From NCBI GenBank assembly GCA_934045905.1, contig OW203769.1, positions 27,330,817 to 27,394,816 of the forward strand: a stretch of 64,000 nucleotides of DNA, read 5' to 3'. Shown here one piece after another: positions 11,052-23,000 of this stretch. This stretch comes from Leuctra nigra. Taxonomy: Eukaryota > Arthropoda > Insecta > Plecoptera > Leuctridae. Both the position numbers and the translations under genes were made by a program. The notes beneath the pieces are model-generated. The model had not been told where the DNA came from, did not search any database, and saw only the letters and a program-made list of their open reading frames with translations. Each line of letters starts with the position of its first letter. Position 1 is the stretch's first letter.

Positions 11052-12365
11052 ATTTTGAACAAGTTATTCAAACATGGTCGTGAAAAGTCCGCGACTTTGT
11101 ACGGTTTCTGTCAGGAATACTAATTTGCATTATATAGTCGATACAACTGAACTTGGAACTATTTAGTTTCCCAATATAATGCATAATTCATACAAGTGAA
11201 GCGTATTGACCGCGAAAGCCCGGAAGCTCCTCTCTTCGATGCCAGCTTCCGTTTCTCTCTCACTATCATCTCACATTTCATTCACAATGAAATCTCTATT
11301 TTTATGTCTTTAACGAGTTATTTTCCCTCGTGAACATCGTAGAATATCAAACAAGTCACCACTGTAGCGCAATATCGTGGCTCCTCTCTATTCTTCTGTC
11401 GGATATTTCCGACGTCTTACATTCTTCGCGTTGCCGCTGCGACGACGTAAACTTAAATGTTATTTAGTACAAAATGTGACTCTAGTTTGCTAGAATTCGT
11501 TGGCCTGTCTCTATGAACCGACGAGAGGCTTAGCTTCTCCTCTTTTCGTCGTAGTCGTGCTTCGTTTACGACTGTTTACGTAAATTGACATTCGTTTCGT
11601 ATGCTTTCCATGTTGAATCCACAACGAAATTATCTTAATGTTGTATATTCAATAACGTTTTAAACAAATCATGTGCAATGTTTTTTTAGGACAGTTGGGA
11701 TGTTGACTGAAGTTTGTAGACTGTTAAAATTCTGGGCCACGGGAGAAGGGGAATTGAATCTACACAAAAAGCATCCATATATTGTGAATGTACATTTTAA
11801 CAACTTTTAAATGGTCAAAAGACCACATTGGAGTAGAGTAAACTTCAATGGTTTGAGATTGGATTTTTTGGCATATAAAAGCGATAATAATCCCAAGAAA
11901 TTGAGCCTTTTTGTGTCCCTTCTGTCGTCGTACAGACATAAACATGGAGGAATTTTAGCTGCCGTTGTCTTTGATGGCAAGTAAAATGTTGGAATATGAT
12001 AGTCATTTGTGTTTAGTATGTATTTGGTAGCAAACATTTGGTCTTGAATCTGGCCACTTCGTTGGCGTACCGAGAAGTTGGCTCGGGTGTAACATTACGG
12101 GTCGTGGTCTCAAGGTCAGATTCAAGAAGAGATTCTCACAGTCGATTTGATCACTGGACATCACGTAGAGAAAGAAATTGTTTTTATTACAACTAATGGA
12201 GTAAAGAACAAACTGTGAATTTTTGAAAAGAATGGAATAATTTTAGCCCAGGGGTGTGCTTTCCTAAAGTGTTTTAGATAACATTACGTTCTGCTGATGG
12301 ATATATTATAAAATATTGCCAAATAGCGTTATGTGTTCAATTAAAATATTGTTACTCTAGATCTT

Positions 12366-12462
12366 GGGGTGTGGGGGTAACGATTCTTCGCTTCGAATTC
12401 GAATAAAATATTCGAATCGGATATTCGAAGCAAGTTCTCTCGAATATTCGCACACCCTATTG
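12366..12462. mobile_element. Short palindromic repeat rich in ATTCGAAT
   Basis: GGGTGTGGGGGTAACG at the left and TATTCGCACACCC at the right form imperfect inverted ends around repeated TTCGAAT/ATATTCGAA motifs. It is probably a hAT-type MITE remnant. Confidence 0.4.
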
Positions 12463-12759
12463 GATTCCAGTATGGAGCTTGTTTTTGAAGACCAATAATA
12501 AGAGTTTACGGAATTGAAATAATGTTAATGCAGAATCGTAGAGTTAAACTGAGATGTAGGTATGTTAAATTGTTTTAGCAAATAATCAAAGGATTAAATG
12601 TTAGATTGGAGATGATTTGATGTTGCGCTAAGAAGAATCAATCTCACCACCTAGTATTTATTGATGTAGCCAACTAATGTACCATTTTCATGTTCACTGT
12701 TGTGTATAATTTTATGTTACTGATTATTCAATACATTTTATTCTCTGTTTTCATAACAA

Positions 12760-13340
12760 AGACATTAATAATATACATATTCTATCATAATTCTTTCTTT
12801 AACATTGATATTATGAAAACTGTGTAATGTGTTATTGGATTATAAAACACGTGATGCACTTGAAATTGTCGAGTGGTTTCTTTGAACCTGAAATCCACTC
12901 ATCCATCACAACCACAAGGCAACATTTCATACAATGCCATTTTGCAAATTATTCTGGAAGAAGAAAGTCAGGTTTGCTTATCAGTAACTTTTGAAGAACC
13001 AACTACTTTGCACGACTGTTTTTGCATTATTCGTTTTTTATCAGCTTTTCTAAGTTTCTGGACTTGTGATTGGTTATAAGATAAAATTTGCGAACCACTA
13101 CATATGTGAATAGCCCTTCACGAGTTCATTAACAAGGACTTCCATTGGTCAAAGATTTTTTAGGAAATTTTGGAAGTTGGTGACAATATTGAAAGCAATT
13201 AACAGACTCTTTTAGATCATAATGGCATTCATGGTTTTGAAGCGTCTTGGAGAGTTTCCATTTGGAGGTAGTCTTATTCTATTTTAAGAATTGTTGTCTC
13301 ATTAAATAAGTGTACTTTAAATCTTAGTAGATTCAGGGCC
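12760..13340. other. Intergenic DNA between convergent genes
   Basis: AT-rich sequence. A 68-codon open stretch at 12873-13079 has no recognisable motif and is not supported as a gene. Confidence 0.35.
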
Positions 13341-13346
13341 ATTCTT

Positions 13347-13434
13347 TCAATACTCTGCCAACTTTTACATGGTTGATTAGCACTGGATTGTCATAAGTTA
13401 AATTACATGTTTTAGCAGAGTAGGTAGGTATTGA
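13347..13434. mobile_element. Small MITE, TTCAATACTCTGC family
   Basis: TTTCAATACTCTGCCAAC at the left and TTAGCAGAGTA plus a short duplicated GGTA at the right form inverted ends. A fuller copy lies at 41046-41174 and a single end lies at 28448. Confidence 0.55.
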
Positions 13435-13583
13435 AAAGCTGACCTTAACTTACAAAAGACAAGTTTATTTATTATGTATATTGAGCAGCTTTCTACAAAT
13501 TGCATAAAATATTTTAAATTATGTTTTTTAACAATCACATTCTGCACATCATTGAATGAAAGTAAGTATAATGTATCTCTATG

Positions 13584-14139
13584 CAGTGGTCGAATTGGAA
13601 GTCAGTCCATGGGGGGATGGTGTACTGGCAGGATTTCTGACCCGCCCCCCCCCCCCCCCCCCCCCACGTTGCCCCGCAGGGCGTTATTGGGTTTTTGATA
13701 CTTTGAAATCAATTTTTAGACGTTCTGAGTTGTAGTTATTTTGATTTTTATATTTGTTTAATTTTTCTGTTTTCACTCCAATAAGGTGTGAGGTCCTGCC
13801 CCAAAAGCCTTGTTCCGCAGGGCGTTATTTTGTTTTTTGATACTTTGAAATCAATTTTAAGACTTTCTGAGTTGTAGTTATTTTGATTTTCTTTTTTTTT
13901 TAATTTTTCATAGTTTTCACTAAGTGTGGGGGGGGGGGACGATCTACAAACCTTGCCCCGCAGGGCGTTTTTTGGTTTTTTGACACTTTGAAATCAATTT
14001 TGAGACGTTCTGAGTGTATTTTTAATCTCTCATGGGGGGATGGTGAAGTGGAAAAATTAGCCATGGGGGGATGGAACCATCAATATATTCCCCATAGGGG
14101 GATGCCATCCCCCCGCATCCCCCCCCAATTCGACCACTG
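13584..14139. mobile_element. hAT-like element with internal tandem array and perfect 8-bp duplication
   Basis: It begins CAGTGGTCGAATTGG and ends CCAATTCGACCACTG, an exact 15-bp inverted repeat. TCTCTATG is duplicated at 13576-13583 and 14140-14147. The interior consists of about three tandem copies (roughly 140 bp) of a module reading CCCCGCAGGGCGTTATT, then TTTTTGATACTTTGAAATCA, ATTTTGAGACGTTCTGAG. It also holds a 21-base C run (13645-13665). There is no transposase. Confidence 0.85.
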
Positions 14140-14154
14140 TCTCTATGATGAAAG

Positions 14155-14365
14155 GATCAAAATAAAACTATCTGCCTGGACTGGGATTTGAACCAGGTAC
14201 AGTGGCGGCAATATGATCCTTGCATTCTGTCTCTCTCTGACCCATATCATAAACATGTTTTGATATGGAGCAGAGAGAGACAGAGTACAAACACCATAAT
14301 GCCGCCAGTGTACATGACAGGCAAGCATCTTGACCAATAGTCCACTGTCTTCCGCAGCCATTGAC
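14155..14365 (-). mobile_element. tRNA-derived SINE split by a palindromic insertion
   Basis: On the - strand an A-box-like TGGTCAAGATGCTTGCC is followed by a B box TGGTTCAAATCCC. The two are separated by an extra 117-bp palindrome (14197-14313) whose arms start GTACA(C/G)TGGCGGCA. Without the palindrome the two boxes would have nearly normal tRNA spacing. It is not a functional tRNA gene as it stands. Confidence 0.5.
14197..14313. repeat. Near-perfect palindrome with ~56-bp arms
   Basis: The arms contain CTGTCTCTCTCTGACCCATA paired with its complement, with a loop around AAACATG. The whole could form one long hairpin. The outer ends (CAGTGGCGGCA / TGCCGCCAGTG) resemble hAT-type termini. Confidence 0.7.
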
Positions 14366-14369
14366 CGTG

Positions 14370-16300
14370 TGTTGTTATAGGTAGATCACAGAAAAGTTGT
14401 TTTTATAAATTAAATTAACTGAAGTGATGGAAGGAAATGGAATCTGTAACAAACATGAGGGGAATAGTAATTGAGTAAAAATCGTTTTTGTTATTCACAA
14501 ATGCATAGCTATATTCACTTAACACAATTACAATCTTGCATTCACTGCCTACAAACAGCTAACTCTAAGGTTTTCTCTGATGTAAATCTAAGCATACATC
14601 TCCCTAAATGGCTTATTACTTAGTTTCCTTATTATTATACTTATAATAATTACTAAAAAAAAATGCTTTTTAGAGACAATGACTCATGAAGGATTTTACC
14701 CTCTTTTTGGTCTATAAACATAGAGCACACGACATAATTTAATTAGTTCCCTGAATAATTTATAAATAAAACATTACAACTACATCTAGTTATTAGATTT
14801 GTACAGAGAGTGTGAACAGCGAAGTTCTAGCTTCGCGGAGTACCTAATGCAGTTTTGTTGTGTCAAAAATATATTTACAAACTAGTATTGTAATTTTTTA
14901 ATTTCATTATTTGAAATACTCTGAATGGTTATTTATTTATGATACTGGGCTACTTCGTTTATTATTTCTTGCATTTTTAAATATAAACATGTTAATTTTG
15001 CGGCTCCACCTGTTCGAATGCGAACAAATGCAGTTTAATTTGTACAGTTTTGTTTTGTTTTTGTTAGTTTTCATTTTGTTTTTTAATACAAATAGTGTGG
15101 CCCTACTGGAAGGACTATTTTTAATGGAGTAAAAGTTGGCTTCAAAAAATGTAAGCTCTATTATTTAACAATAATCAATAAGCTAGTGTAAAATGATTTA
15201 GCTCCATGCGTAAAATCGAAATTAGTCGGTGGAAATAAAATTGGGGCTACACCGGTCATTTTGGTTTTAAATTACAGTCATTACATTGGCACTTTTTTAA
15301 GCACAGCTTTTTAAAATTTATATTTTATCTAATCATTGCAAAAAAATACTGGCTATACGTTGGCATTTGTTTAAAAAAAACATCTACTGACCACAATTTT
15401 TTTCCTCGACGATGATTTTCTTTATTATATAAAACTGGCACATACATAAATGGAGGTATTCTTTTATTATCAAATTTGCTGATTTCAGCAATTTTCCTTT
15501 CAGCTGCACGATTGTAAAAATATTTTCTGATTACCGTCCAACAATCGAGTAAATATCTTTCTAACTAGCCGAGATTTCCGATCAGCCCTTCGAGATATCC
15601 CAAATTATTCCGAAACGGAAACGAATTCACCCGCTCCAACAAACGAAAGCCACCCAGCTCCTTTCAAAACTCAACACTCGGTAGACTCTGCTTTCTTACA
15701 GCTTCCTATCCTATCGCTTATAAAATACAGATACTTTATATTATTTTATAAATTATTATTATTAATTATGCATATTATTTATCTTCAATGATTCAACCTT
15801 TTACGAAAAAATATGTTGTCAAAAAACACGAGCTTTCCAATATAAAGGTACCTATCTAATCCTATCACTTAATATTATGTATATAATATTATAGTTTTAA
15901 AAAATGACTTGACAAAAAGTTCTAGAGATAATAATCACGAAAAAGCAGCGACGTCGCTGGTGTAATTACGAGTTCCGTGATCCTTTTTTTACGACTACTC
16001 AGTTCTGGGGGTTCAATTAAAATACAGTCACAGACAAAAAATCAGCAAAACGGAGACACGAGACGAGACAACTCAGAACGGAACCTTCCGACGTATTTAC
16101 AACAAGCGCGAAAATTACCGTTTATCATAGTTCATTTACGAAAATCTGCATTTTCAAAAATACTGTCATTGTGTGGTCGTCCACTTAATAGCTTATTAAA
16201 CCTAGCGATTATGCCCATTTTATTACGGATTGCAAAGTTCCGAATCAGATTCATGTTCTCGAAAAACCTAGCTTCTTTTAACTCATCGTGATCAACTACA
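14370..16300. other. AT-rich intergenic DNA; possible Tet 3' UTR at the right
   Basis: No gene is supported. On the - strand, a candidate AATAAA lies at 16218-16223, about 410 nt beyond the Tet stop, and further ones lie near 15465 and 15421. The Tet 3' UTR probably ends at one of these. A 104-codon open stretch at 15977-16291 has no recognisable features. Confidence 0.35.
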
Positions 16301-16308
16301 CTTATTAT

Positions 16309-16473
16309 ATCAGGGATGGATGTCAATAAATTGAATTGATTTATCTAAGAAATTACGATGACAATTTTTATATTTAATATCCTTTTTTTGCAAAATTCGG
16401 TTGGATATATAGGTAATTGAAAACATTTTTTTTGATAGATAAATCGATTAATTGATAGACTGACCCATCCCTA
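16309..16473. mobile_element. Small hAT-like MITE
   Basis: The ends AGGGATGGATG and the complement of GACCCATCCCTA are inverted. CTTATTAT occurs at 16301-16308 and again at 16474-16481, an exact 8-bp duplication. The element is 165 bp, AT-rich, and probably lies in the Tet 3' UTR. Confidence 0.65.
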
Positions 16474-16634
16474 CTTATTATTAATTGCCTTATATTGACT
16501 GGCGCAGACATCATCTGACTAATCTTTTTCATACTGGATTTAAATTAACCAGTGAAATACTCCACTGGGTTTAGTTAGAAATGTACATAGGATGGTAGTT
16601 ATGAGATCAACTGGCTTGTTTTGTTTGCGACTAG

Positions 16635-17063
16635 CTATGAGGGCTGCCCGCCCTCCTGATAGGGCCCGGTGACCATGCAGGGGTACATCGGGAAGAGCGT
16701 GGTCCAGGTGGTGGTGGTGAACGTGGGCGCGCGCATGAGGAACTGGCTGGTGTACGACTGCGGCCTGTCGGTGGGCGGCAGCATGCGCAGGATGTCGCTG
16801 TTCTCGTTGGGGCTCTCCGCCTCCTTCTCCTTGCCCGCCGTCGTGACGCCCAGCTTGCGCAGACGCATCTTCTCCTCCCACTCCTCCCAGCCGTGGCGCG
16901 CGCGGTTCAGGTTGCGGTGCTGGTAGAACACGAGGCTGATGCGCGTAGGGTGCAGCCGGTTGGGCCGGCGCAGCGCCGTGGTCGCGTGCAGCTCGTGCTT
17001 CGCGCACTCGAACAGGACGGACCCGTGGCCCAGCGCGATCGCGACGCCGCCCATCTGAGAGTC
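16635..17063 (-). CDS. Tet: Tet terminal exon: second half of dioxygenase fold
   Basis: 143 codons including TAG at 16635-16637. It starts [20 protein letters not shown]. It holds the distal iron histidine (HATTAL), the 2-oxoglutarate arginine ([13 protein letters not shown]) and WEEWEEKMR. The tail after residue ~85 is polar and Thr-rich. The acceptor is GTTGCAG. Confidence 0.96.
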   Translation of the reverse strand, partial: DSQMGGVAIALGHGSVLFECAKHELHATTALRRPNRLHPTRISLVFYQHRNLNRARHGWEEWEEKMRLRKLGVTTAGKEKEAESPNENSDILRMLPPTDRPQSYTSQFLMRAPTFTTTTWTTLFPMYPCMVTGPYQEGGQPS

Positions 17064-20000
17064 CTGCAACATCAAGATCACATGACTTGAGTAGGTTCTA
17101 GAGGCTCCCATCAATATAATGATTAATTTAATACACACGATATTTATTTCCTCTGTGTGGCTATACTGAGATTTCCACAAGTTCTTCCCACAGTATTACT
17201 CTGCTGACTGTAAAATTGCAAATGATACCAAAAAAATTAAATAGGTTTGTTTATAGTAAAAATAAATGATTGTTTGATGATAATAATTTTCTTCACTTGT
17301 TCTTGGTCATACAATTTATGTTGTTTCTTGTAACTCTTACTGCTGTCATATTTCTAAATTGATGCCACAGATAAGCTACTTGTAGGTTTGCGGACATGTA
17401 TTATTTTCTACAAATATCGAAGTAGTTTTAAAAACCTGTTTTATCATGATCGATGTAATTGGCCCAACTTCTGCCCCGACAACGGATATATCTCTGAACC
17501 AGCATGCTTACCTTGAAGCACTCCTCGTTGTCCACGAAGTCTGTGACCTCGCCGATGGGCTCGCTGCGTGGCGGCTCGGGTACGACGGGGAAGAAGGGGT
17601 TGGGGGCCCCGTAGAGGTCCCAGCGAGGGCTCATGTCCCAGCGGGGGTGGAACTGCGGCAGACTCATGCCCTGGTAGCCGTACGGGTTGCCGTGGTAACA
17701 CGCACTCCGCGCGGCCTCCTGCTTCGCCTGCCACTGCGCATTGAAGTCGTACGGACTGCGCTCCATGTAGCCGTCGTTCCACGCCGGGTAGCTGCAACAA
17801 TACCCTCGTGTGAACACCAGACTCTCATGACGATCAGTACGAGTGGGAACATTGGGTTGTGAGGATGATTTTAATATGGGCAATACTTGCTCAATACTTT
17901 TTGACAAATACTTATAACAAGAATAAAATGTTAATAACTCTACCAGATTTTATTGAAATTTTGTAAAATATGACAAAATGTTAGTTCCGATGAACGGTTT
18001 AAATTTGAACATACATTTCACACTTCTCAATTAATCAGAGCCTTTATTCTATAATAAAAATGAAATCATTTCAGAGCAATACCTTATGGCCATGAAATGA
18101 GTACAGAGCGAATTGTTTTCGTTTTTGTTATAGAATAAGGGGCCAAAGGATTTTCTCAAAAACTGTAATGTGATGTATGGTTTAGACTATAACATAAGTG
18201 TAAGGGCAGGCGAAAAGCGAAAAGCAAAGTGTTGTAGGAATATCACTCACGTCTTCTCGGGAAACATGGAGTAGCTGTTGTACGCTGCGTAGTTGTGCGG
18301 CACAAAGTTGGCTCCGGTGGCGGGGTACGTCGGCGCCGGCGGTGCGTAGTTCATGGTGGTGTGATAGTCGCCGAGCTGCTTCACTTCGTCCGCTGCCGTC
18401 CACACCTCCTGCTTGCTCTCCTCCCACTCCTTCGCCTCCGTTGCAGGCTTCGGCGCCCGAGCCTTCGGCACGCGGAACGGAGACTGCTGATTGGTCGCCT
18501 CCCACCGCGGGGGCGGAGTCATCGTCCGCTCGGGCGTCTTCGCCTTCGCCGGCTCCTGATTGGTGGGCGTCGGCGAGCGATGCGGCGACGGCGGAATGTG
18601 ATACGGAGACATGTCCAGCTCCTCCTTCGGCTTCTGTTTCGGAGACCGCAGCTTCTTCTCCGCGATCATTTCCTGCCAGTTGGACTCGCCGGCCGGCCAG
18701 GGCGGACTCGGCTCTTGGAAGACGAAAGAAGAGCTGTCGTTTCCCGTGGCGACGCTGTTGATCGAACTCGATATTGGAGAGAACGGTCCGACGTCTGGAC
18801 TCAGGGTGAAGTTTGCGCTGAACGAAGCTGGGGCCGGGAACGACGCTGTGTCGAACTGTTCGCTTGGGAACGTTGGGTTGTTGTTGTTGCTTGTGTTGTT
18901 GTTGTTGTTGTTGTTGTTATTGTTGAAGGGGGAATGAGGTGCGCGATAAGACGGCGCGGGATTGGTCGAAGCGTTGCCGAGATACGGTGACTGCGGCGTA
19001 GAGTTCAGCAGGTTCGGGTTGGTCGTGCTGTCGGGGTCCACCTGGGGGAAAACAAGGAGTTGTTATCAAACTGAAACATTTATAATATCGAGGGAATGTT
19101 GAAAACCTCTTGTTGGAGCCTTGTCTTCAAACAGACTACTTGCAACAGTCCTGGATGTAAGGTTACTGTTAGTTGATATCACTTGATATATTGTGTCAAA
19201 GGGGACAACTATCGATAGAAATAAAAAAAAATACTTTTAAACATTTGTTTAGGGCCGGTAACCAGCTAAAAGATTAGTTTGATTAGCTTACTTTTGATTA
19301 AATTTAACTGTTTCAATCATTTTGAAGTATATGATTAGCTGTGGAGCGAATATAATTCAAAATGAAGTTAATCTGTGTTCATTTAAGTTGGTAACTGGCC
19401 CTAAGAAATGTCAGATTTTAGTAATATCTAAATTTGTTTAAGGTACACAGTTTCAAGAGCACAACGACTAAAAAAAAATAAGTTCTTCTATGGGAAATGC
19501 CAAGATATTAAAGAAGGTATGTTAAAATGGAACTAGAGAAGGACTAGAGAAGGATGTAAGACATTGACGAATAAGACAAACTACGAACAGAAGCAGTGAG
19601 AGAGAGAGAGTGGTTACCTTGATGTCCCTATCTAGGCCGAAAGGGGAGTAATCTCCCCAGGCCGGCGGCCACGCCCCCTTGCGGTCTTGCATCCAGGCGC
19701 GGGGGTGGGGCAGGGGAGGGTAGGGCGGAGCCTCGGCGGGGTGGTGGGGATAGCCCCAGCCCTGGTACATCGACACGGGGCTGTCCAGCACGGTGGACGA
19801 CACCTGGCGGACCAACACACGCACGTTAGCGACATCAACCTCGCTGCCAGTCTCACATGTCTCAACGTTAGCGACAAGTACCTCGCTGCTAGTCTCACAT
19901 GTCTCAACGTTAGCGACATCAACCTCGCTGCCAGTCTCACATGTCTCAACGTTAGCGACATCAACCTCGCTGCCAGTCTCACATGTCTCAACGTTAGCGA

Positions 20001-23000
20001 CATCAACCTCGCTGCCAGTCTCACATGTCTCAACGTTAGCGACATCAACCTCGCTGCCAGTCTCACATGTCTCAACGTTAGCGACATCAACCTCGCTGCC
20101 AGTCTCACATGTCTCAACGTTAGCGACAAGTACCTCGCTGCCAGACCTCACATCAACTATTTGGGTTTGAGTATGAAATGGGAACGAAACAGCAAAGTTC
20201 CGTTACCACTAACGCGTATCTTTCAGGAACTTAAGAAGAGCATAGTTCCCTTAATTCTAGTAGAAATTTTGTAATGCATGGGCCCCTTATTTAGGAAAAT
20301 GAAACTTATTCCCAAAGTAATGTAAAAGTAATTTGCAACAGATTATAAATCAGAATTGTCTCAATTTCATTCCATTAACAACAATTATTTCTATTAATCT
20401 ATCCAATGAACTTAATTCCAGCTATACCTGCCAAAATCCTCCTTACTCCTTACCTGTTTATTTATTTTTTTGTAAAGTTAACAAAAGCGAGAAAACCTAC
20501 AACCTACCTACTTATTTACAAATATTATTTTTTTATACAGTAAAAGTTCCTTTCAAAAGAAACAAAGAACAAAGTTAAAATGAACAAATATTATATAAAT
20601 CATGACTTGATAACGTATTGATAAGAATTCTCACAATCCACACAACCCATGGAACCGTCTGGCCTAGGTGAAACAACGCACAGAAGTGGATGTTAGTGGG
20701 AAAGCGAAGGAAGAGCAGAGCGTATAGTCGGCGTGATTGGGACGAACCTGCGAGCTCTGAAGCTGCGCCTCCATGCCCTCGAGCATCGTGGCCATGTCGA
20801 GCGCGCTTCCCGAGCGGTGCGGCGGCGGCTGCGGCTGTCGGCCAATCACGGCGTCCGGTTCGTCCTCCTTCCGCTTCTTGCCGTGGCGCCGGCACGGCTG
20901 CAGCGGCACCGCACGGATGCGGACCTCGCACGGAAACCTGCGACGGAGGAGGTACGTGTCACTTCGGCGGATAGAGTGGTTATTGTGTTCACTAGATCAA
21001 AGATTTCACAACCTACTACCATTAATAATAGGTACATATGTACGTACTTAGTATCAAACTAAGAGCTAGTTTGTGAAAATTTGTGAACGCTTTTTTACTT
21101 GATATACCTACAGTCTACACTAATATTTGTAGCTAACCAATTTTTTCTACTTTTGTAATGCCTTCAAATGTGGGCCTGCAATCGCATTCTTTGACGAAAT
21201 GACCTCAAATTCTAATTATTAAACTACTAATTCCCTTACATTTAATAATTAAACACAAAAACTTATTTTTCTTGTCACAAAAACCAAAGGTTTACCAAAT
21301 ATTACATTACCTAATTCAATATATTTATATTTATATGCCAAATTTGTTAGTTTTCTTTTCCCTCTAAAACTGCCACTGGTTAGAACCTATAAAATTATTT
21401 TTACAGAAGGTACTTCCAATCTATTTACACAATATCAACATAAAGCCATAGCATGATATTGCACATGGCAAAGACACCCTGTGCAGCAGTGTGAAGTAAG
21501 ACTCACTTGGTGAGCACCTCGACGGAGCCGTTCTTGACCTTGGCCTCCTGGGCCTCCTTGCTGCCGAACTCATCCGAGTCGTCCATGATGTACAGCGGCA
21601 GAACGTGGAGCTGCTCGTCCTCGGGCTTCGACAAGCTGCGGTGCTTCGTCAGGCTCACCACCTGCGCGGCATTAGAAGTCAACGTTACTATCTGTGCCGC
21701 AGAGAAGAGTACATGTTAACAGCCTTCATTTCTAATGGTGTCTCTACATTTTAATTACTTTGAAGTACCTACTCGATAAGGTACTTTTGAGTTTATTCCT
21801 TATACGTAGAGCCAAGATTATATGGTTTTATTTTTGCAGTGATTTCGTTTTTAAAAACACAAATTTCGTTTTTTGTGGTTTTATGAATTAAGTATTTCGC
21901 GGTTTGTGGGGCCATTAAAACACACAAAATTGAACTTTAAAACGAAAATGAATTTCATCTTTATTACCAATATGTTTTGCTCACACTTATGATTAATGAA
22001 TGATGTAGTAATCAAATTAAAATGATAAAATAAAGTTGCATCATAAGAAAATTGCAAGTGAATTGGCGTGAGCCATCATAGAACAGTCAACTGAACTAAC
22101 TGGGTGTGTGGTGTGGGCGGGCCCTTCATGGGCAAGAAAAGGTGGGCAAAAGAGGGGTATAGGTAGTTTGCCAAAGTGCAAGGTTGCCACGTTTCCACCA
22201 ACAGCCAGAAGCATTGTCTCAAACCAGTCACTGACTGGTTATGTTCGGGTGGTTTGGTGATGGGGGGGGGGGGGGGGTAAAATTTAGCTGGTATGTTTGC
22301 AACCTTGTTTTCCAGCTTATCAAAGGATGGATTCTCACAATTCTTAGACGCAACAAGTGCTGGATTAGATGCAAATTTTATACCTAAAAGGAAAAAATTT
22401 TTTTTTTTTTTTTTTTTTTAGTTTTTAGTGAAAAACCACTGATTTCGTGGTAATTTTGCGATTTAGGTCAATTTCGTGAATAAGAGTGTATTTCGTTTTA
22501 TTTCGCGATTGGAAAATTACAGTTTTGGGGTTTAAATTCCATGAACCATGCACATTTCACACTAAAACCTGTTTATTTAAAATTTCGTGATATTTTCAAT
22601 CACCATATAATCTTGGCTCTACTTATAGGTACTAACAAAATTTAACTAAATCATAAAGTGCCACATAACAAGCTCACTACACCTATTAAATAATGCCATA
22701 TTCTGGAGTACATTACGACCCGTGTATTACTATTAATTTTGTTTTCGTATTTTCTACCAGAGGTCGTAGTACTTCAGTGTGTGGCATTATTTAGTACAAT
22801 GAACTTGTATTGTTAAAACTATCAGTGTGAAGAAAAATTAATTTTGACAAACCACTGCTTGTCGCGTTATATAAGGAATCAACTTAGACGTGAAACGGTT
22901 TACCATTCGGGTTTTCCGGACTTGGTGGTAGATTGACGCTTTTAAGTTGTTAAAAGTGTTTGAATTCCAACAACCTGATGACCTTTTCCACTTCACTTCG

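Larger units (their letters stand above)
10175..12760 (+). other. Probable CdsA 3' UTR and intergenic DNA
   Basis: No coding exon was found after the stop codon. An AATACA hexamer at about 12730, followed by a T/GT-rich stretch, could be a late polyadenylation site, but no AATAAA is clearly placed and the true 3' end is unknown. The stretch includes one hAT-like element (10495-11051) and an ATTCGAAT-rich palindromic repeat (12366-12462). Confidence 0.3.

Noticed and set aside
16669..17090. + strand open frames over the Tet 3' exon
   Set aside because: They are antisense to the conserved catalytic exon, which explains their length.
18295..18990. Long + strand open frames of 139 and 231 codons
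   Set aside because: They are mirror images of the GC-rich Tet exon 18251-19041, with Arg/Ser-rich low-complexity translations typical of shadow frames.
19822..20146. CRISPR-like repeat array
   Set aside because: Units are contiguous 42-bp tandem copies with no unique spacers, in an animal gene intron. The same applies to 36424-36880, 58690-59345 and 59949-60146.
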